The notes under the pieces were generated by a model, which was given only the letters and a program-made list of their open reading frames with translations, was not told the origin of the DNA and ran no database searches. Positions 6,054 to 8,884 of a stretch of 8,884 nt of DNA are shown here, piece after piece. The position numbers were made by a program, and so were the translations under genes. Origin of the DNA: Oscillospiraceae bacterium (GTDB lineage: Bacteria; Bacillota; Clostridia; Oscillospirales; Acutalibacteraceae); assembly GCA_022508865.1 (NCBI GenBank), contig JAFLUK010000057.1:1-8884 (forward strand), in the 5' to 3' direction. Position 1 is the stretch's first letter; the number at the start of each line of letters is the position of its first letter.

Positions 6054-6812
6054 TTATGGTTGTGCTATTTCACACACTGTAACAGTAATGTTGTCTTTAC
6101 TGCCCATCTTAACAGCTTGAGAAACAAGTATGTCCGTTGCATCGGTAACTGTTTCTGCAACAGAACAAAGTGCGCCAATCTCTGTTGTGCTGAGCCTTTC
6201 TGTTAATCCATCGGTGCAGATAATATATCTGTCTCCAATACTGTAGTCCAGTCTTTTTACCGCAGGGTCAAAGTATTTACTGTTTTCTCCCATACCTATA
6301 TATTGAGTAATTATATTTCTGAATGCAAGTTCCTCCGGAAGCACGTGGTCTACAGAGTGCTGGATAATTTTTCCGTTGTGAATACCAAACACCTTGGAGT
6401 CTCCCACATTGCTCACATATATATCTTTTTCCGAAAATACCACACCTGCAAAGGTTGTACCCATTACCTCAATGTCATTTTTATCTGCATAGGCTCTTAC
6501 ACGTCTGTTAATTTCACTTGTAAAAGACAGGAGCTGACTGTGGATATCTTTGCAGTCGAAGTTAACCCTTACTGCAACATCGGCCGCAATAAAAGAGGCA
6601 ACTTCTCCCTTTTGCTCTCCTCCCATACCATCAAATACCGCAAAAAGCTTATTGGATCTGCTGTCCACCTCTCCGTAGTCACAGATTACCTCGTCAATAT
6701 TTCCTGCAGTTCTCATCATACTGCAGGAACAATAGTTATCCTCATTGCTTTCACGAACATTACCTGTAATACTGATAGTATGATATTTTATTTTGTAATG
6801 TCTATCAAACAT
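6054..6812 (-). CDS. PP2C-family Ser/Thr protein phosphatase
   Basis: This 252-residue cytosolic metal-dependent phosphatase carries the whole bacterial PP2C (PrpC/Stp-type) motif set: Arg20 and Glu24-Asp25 in RESNEDN, Asp61 in VFDGMGG, MGTT (117-120), VGDSK (136-140), Asp201 in TDGL and Asp240-Asn241 in SKDNITV. It should remove phosphate from Ser/Thr residues. Its usual partner is a PASTA or other Hanks-type kinase, but none lies in this window. There is an extra loop of about 20 residues (30-55, with Cys28 and Cys30) between motifs 1 and 2. The start at 6812 has GGAG 6 bases upstream. A promoter lies in the gap before it and the next gene downstream (146 bases away) is a degenerate homologue, so the pair may have arisen by duplication or act together. 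Confidence 0.95.
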   Translation of the reverse strand: MFDRHYKIKYHTISITGNVRESNEDNYCSCSMMRTAGNIDEVICDYGEVDSRSNKLFAVFDGMGGEQKGEVASFIAADVAVRVNFDCKDIHSQLLSFTSEINRRVRAYADKNDIEVMGTTFAGVVFSEKDIYVSNVGDSKVFGIHNGKIIQHSVDHVLPEELAFRNIITQYIGMGENSKYFDPAVKRLDYSIGDRYIICTDGLTERLSTTEIGALCSVAETVTDATDILVSQAVKMGSKDNITVTVCEIAQP

Positions 6813-6875
6813 ATCCTACTCCATACATTATATGCAAATCTTTGTATATAAAACTGTAATTAATTTCTTTAAAGA

Positions 6876-6904
6876 ATTATAACACAATTTTTTACAAATT
6901 TCAA
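6876..6904 (-). promoter_or_regulatory. Promoter of the PP2C gene
   Basis: TTGAAA (6904-6899), a 17-base spacer and TATAAT (6881-6876) with an extended -10 (TGTTATAAT) on the minus strand. The start near 6869 gives a leader of about 57 bases. A 12-bp palindrome TTCTTTAAAGAA (6865-6876) overlaps the start, but in such AT-rich sequence it may be chance. Confidence 0.8.
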
Positions 6905-6935
6905 CCTTAACATACTTATTGTGGTTTTGTGTCTG

Positions 6936-6976
6936 TAAAAAACAAAAAGACAGTAACCGAAAAAGGTTTCTGTCTT
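6936..6976 (-). terminator. Rho-independent terminator of the 404-residue membrane protein gene
   Basis: On the minus strand AAGACAG/CTGTCTT (7 bp) and, after one mismatch, AACC/GGTT (4 bp) form a stem with a 6-base loop. The T-run TTTTTGTTTTTT follows. It starts 6 bases after the stop codon, so the gene is a separate transcript from the PP2C. Confidence 0.92.
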
Positions 6977-6982
6977 AATAGG

Positions 6983-8197
6983 CTAGGGCAACAAGAGGGA
7001 TTTTTCCTCACTCTCACTATTCATATCATCAAAGATGCTTCCCTCTTGAATTTCGTCCTTTGGAACTATGCTATCAAAACCCAGCAGCTTGCCAATTGAC
7101 AATTTGCCCAGCTCATCCATCATTTCCTCCATAGAAACAGCATTCTTCTTTTCATTTTTTAAATTGATACCGGAAACATCTACACTATCTTTAACACTGA
7201 ATTTTCCTGCGCAGGCACCTGAAAAATCAAAGGAAACCACATCTCCATCCCTATCCTCATAGGTAGAAAATGTAACTTCCCCGTCGTATGTTTTCAGCAC
7301 ACGGTTAACAATTTTTCCACCGTCATAGTAAACGCTATAGATAATTTTGCTGTCATCACTTTCAATATCCGATGCAATTCTACGCATTGAACAGGCGGCT
7401 TTCTTCGCATTGAATTCTTCTGTCTTAACACCGAAAAAGCTTGAAACACCGCCGTATACATTCTCGTATACCTGACCAAAAAGATTCTCTGTAGTTTTGT
7501 TGCTTTCCAGATTGTCCGCCATCTTGTAAAGCATATTTCTCCTGACAGCGGAATCAATTACAAAGGTAGTAACGTCACAGTCTGTACCGTTAAAATCCTT
7601 AGTGTTTTCAATAATATTTCCCTTTGGAAAAGCCTCTGAAATACATTCCTTTGAAAAATCGTAAGCCCATTCCATAAGCTCAACACTGCCCATATCAGAG
7701 AATGACTTTATCTTGGACTTATTCTTTTGGGTAGACTTACCTGTGGATTTTTTTGTCTTTGTCATATCGGCAGTTGCCAAATTCATGTTATTTATGGCTA
7801 CAAAAAGATAATTACCGTCCTGCTTAATGTCAAAACCTAAAAACTTCATAAAGTTAATATCAACTTGTGTTTTGTTCTGGTCAGAGCTTCTTAAAACATT
7901 TATTCCGATTTTTGAAGACGACGAACCGCTCCAGCTTGCCAAAGAGGTAGACTCTCCCGAAAGGGTAATATCTCCGTTAAGTTCATAATCCTGTTCACTT
8001 AAATCATAAATGCCGCTGCCCTCTTTATAGATATAGTACTGCACAGGGCCTAAAAAAGCCTTTAAAATATGGTCCCTCAAGGCAAATGCAGTTATGCCGC
8101 CACCAATGAGTATTACCAAAATTACAATCAGAGTTATACCAAGAGGTCTTTGATAAAATCGTTTTTTCTTTTTTGTATTTAATGCTTTATCACTCAT
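6983..8197 (-). CDS. Single-pass membrane protein of unknown function
   Basis: The family was not recognised. The 404 residues have a short basic cytosolic N-terminus (KKKKRFYQR, 9-17), one membrane helix at about 19-40 and a large outer domain. That begins with a short segment (FLGPVQYYIYKEGSGIYDL) leading into beta-rich sequence with many Gly/Ser residues (about 70-105), a Lys/Ser/Thr linker (about 146-165), a helical stretch with Trp and Cys (170-190), and more beta strands with charged turns to about 345. Five or so cysteines sit outside, so disulfides are possible. The tail is acidic. There is no lipobox, sortase motif or catalytic signature. AAGGA lies 8 bases before the ATG. The gene is monocistronic between its own promoter and terminator. 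Its topology matches the two zinc-ribbon proteins to the left, but it has no zinc ribbon. Confidence 0.88.
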   Translation of the reverse strand: MSDKALNTKKKKRFYQRPLGITLIVILVILIGGGITAFALRDHILKAFLGPVQYYIYKEGSGIYDLSEQDYELNGDITLSGESTSLASWSGSSSSKIGINVLRSSDQNKTQVDINFMKFLGFDIKQDGNYLFVAINNMNLATADMTKTKKSTGKSTQKNKSKIKSFSDMGSVELMEWAYDFSKECISEAFPKGNIIENTKDFNGTDCDVTTFVIDSAVRRNMLYKMADNLESNKTTENLFGQVYENVYGGVSSFFGVKTEEFNAKKAACSMRRIASDIESDDSKIIYSVYYDGGKIVNRVLKTYDGEVTFSTYEDRDGDVVSFDFSGACAGKFSVKDSVDVSGINLKNEKKNAVSMEEMMDELGKLSIGKLLGFDSIVPKDEIQEGSIFDDMNSESEEKSLLLP

Positions 8198-8319
8198 AAA
8201 AATTTTCCTTATTATACCGAAGTTTGTTTAATAAATGACAACACACTCAAAAACAACTCTTTACACCAATAGTGCGTTATTATATTAAACAAAACCCTTA
8301 TCTCTGATTAAAATCCTTA

Positions 8320-8356
8320 TTGTTGACTATACAACAAAAAACTGCCTACGTCAACA
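8320..8356. repeat. Inverted repeats over the -35 and -10 boxes
   Basis: TTGTTG-ACTATA-CAACAA (8320-8337, plus strand) is an inverted repeat whose 6-base centre is exactly the -10 box. In addition, read on the minus strand, TTGTTGAC (containing the -35 TTGAC) is the reverse complement of GTCAACAA just downstream of the -10. Both core elements therefore lie in symmetric sequence, which suggests a repressor operator. Confidence 0.5.
8326..8354 (-). promoter_or_regulatory. Promoter of the 404-residue membrane protein gene
   Basis: TTGACG (8354-8349), a 17-base spacer and TATAGT (8331-8326) on the minus strand. The expected start near 8319 leaves an unusually long leader of about 120 bases before the ATG at 8197. 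No riboswitch or open reading frame was recognised in that leader. Confidence 0.75.
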
Positions 8357-8368
8357 AAAAACCACAAT

Positions 8369-8399
8369 ATTCACCCATTGTTCATACAAAATTCACCCA
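8369..8399 (-). repeat. Direct repeats TGGGTGAAT upstream of the promoter
   Basis: TGGGTGAAT occurs twice on the minus strand (8399-8391 and 8377-8369), 22 bases apart, which is two helical turns. The match extends to 11 of 12 bases. The copies lie just upstream of the -35, where an activator would bind. Confidence 0.5.
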
Positions 8400-8428
8400 A
8401 AACACAAGGCAACCCCTTGGGATTGCCT
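8396..8428 (-). terminator. Probable terminator behind accA
   Basis: AGGCAATCC and GGTTGCCT arms (8428-8407) form a stem of about 9 bp including one G-U, around a tight loop, followed by TTGTGTTTTGG. AACAC/GTGTT flanks could lengthen the stem through an internal loop. The T-run is weak, but the position about 45 bases after the accA stop fits. Confidence 0.65.
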
Positions 8429-8471
8429 CATCGTGTTATATTTATTATGTCCATCGACTATAAATTTTTTC

Positions 8472-8873
8472 TTATATATTATTTCCAAGTTTTCTGAAAC
8501 GGGCATATCTTGCCTGTGTAAGGGTGTCTGTATCAATTGCCATATTCTTTTCCAATGTTCTGGAAATAATCATCTTCAAGCCCTCAAACATTTTTCTGTC
8601 ATTAACATCTACAGGCTCTCTGATAATTCTTTCAATCACACCTAAATCAAAAAGGTCACGTGAGGTAAGCTTAAGGCACTCGGAAGCCTCCGGAGCTTTT
8701 GAGCTATCCTTCCAAAGAATTGAAGCGCATCCTTCAGGTGAAATAACTGAATATATACTGTCCTCCAGCATCCACACCTCGTCGGCAACAGCAAGTGCCA
8801 GTGCGCCGCCTGAACCGCCCTCACCAATAAGGATAGAGAGTATTGGAGTTTTCAGGGTCATCATTTCCATCAA
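8472..8873 (-). CDS. accA: Acetyl-CoA carboxylase carboxyltransferase subunit alpha, C-terminal part
   Basis: AccA pairs with AccD to move carboxyl from carboxybiotin to acetyl-CoA, giving malonyl-CoA for fatty acid synthesis. The visible 133 residues match the C-terminal half of AccA: IGEGGSGGALALAVAD, YSVISPEGCASILW and KAPEASECLKL are family signatures, and the end (YARFRKLG) is intact. A full AccA is about 260-320 residues, so the N-terminal half is outside the window. Reading upstream in frame, the codons are TTG, AAT, then TAA (8877-8879), then GCA. E. coli AccA reads AIARNLREM here, so the stop replaces the Arg/Lys of AIA(R/K)NLMEM. There is no ribosome binding site before the TTG (8873) or ATG (8870), so these are not natural starts. 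Either the gene is interrupted or there is a sequence error at the edge. Confidence 0.9.
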   Translation of the reverse strand: MMEMMTLKTPILSILIGEGGSGGALALAVADEVWMLEDSIYSVISPEGCASILWKDSSKAPEASECLKLTSRDLFDLGVIERIIREPVDVNDRKMFEGLKMIISRTLEKNMAIDTDTLTQARYARFRKLGNNI

Positions 8874-8884
8874 ATTTTATGCAA

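Noticed and set aside
1..8884. CRISPR array, tRNA, insertion sequence or phage genes
   Set aside because: No regular repeat-spacer pattern, no tRNA-like cloverleaf, no transposase or integrase signature and no terminal repeats were seen.

Overview
The window looks like chromosomal DNA from a low-GC Firmicute, most likely a gut-type clostridium of the Ruminococcus/Oscillospiraceae kind. This is an inference from the AT-rich composition, sigma-A promoters with 17-bp spacers, strong AAGGAG-type ribosome binding sites, a clostridial Rrf2-iscS-iscU arrangement, and membrane proteins with N-terminal zinc ribbons and BspA-type leucine-rich repeats. All nine genes lie on the minus strand, so transcription runs from right to left. 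No tRNA, rRNA, CRISPR array, insertion sequence or phage gene was seen.

Right to left: (1) 8472-8884 holds the C-terminal half of accA (acetyl-CoA carboxylase carboxyltransferase alpha), with an in-frame stop beside the window edge and a hairpin terminator behind the gene. (2) 6983-8197 is a monocistronic single-pass membrane protein of unknown function. It has its own promoter, which carries inverted and direct repeats, and a strong terminator. (3) 6054-6812 is a complete PP2C-family Ser/Thr phosphatase with its own promoter. (4) 5907 down to about 2000 reads as one probable operon: a divergent PP2C-like protein, a zinc-ribbon/TM/LRR protein, a second zinc-ribbon/TM protein, and an Rrf2 regulator with four cysteines (IscR-like), closed by a strong terminator. 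(5) 1831-207 is iscS-iscU, overlapping by one base. A consensus promoter with a perfect 14-bp inverted repeat precedes it and a terminator follows it. (6) At the far left a perfect TTGACA-N17-TATAAT promoter fires out of the window.

How the parts may fit: IscS and IscU make Fe-S clusters, and the Rrf2 protein is the obvious candidate to bind the inverted repeat at their promoter and sense cluster supply. The two PP2C proteins and the two zinc-ribbon membrane proteins look like a phosphorylation-linked envelope signalling module whose kinase is not in this window. That functional link is inference from gene order and domain content. The least described part is this module, in which an iscR-like gene is apparently co-transcribed with a divergent phosphatase and two membrane proteins.
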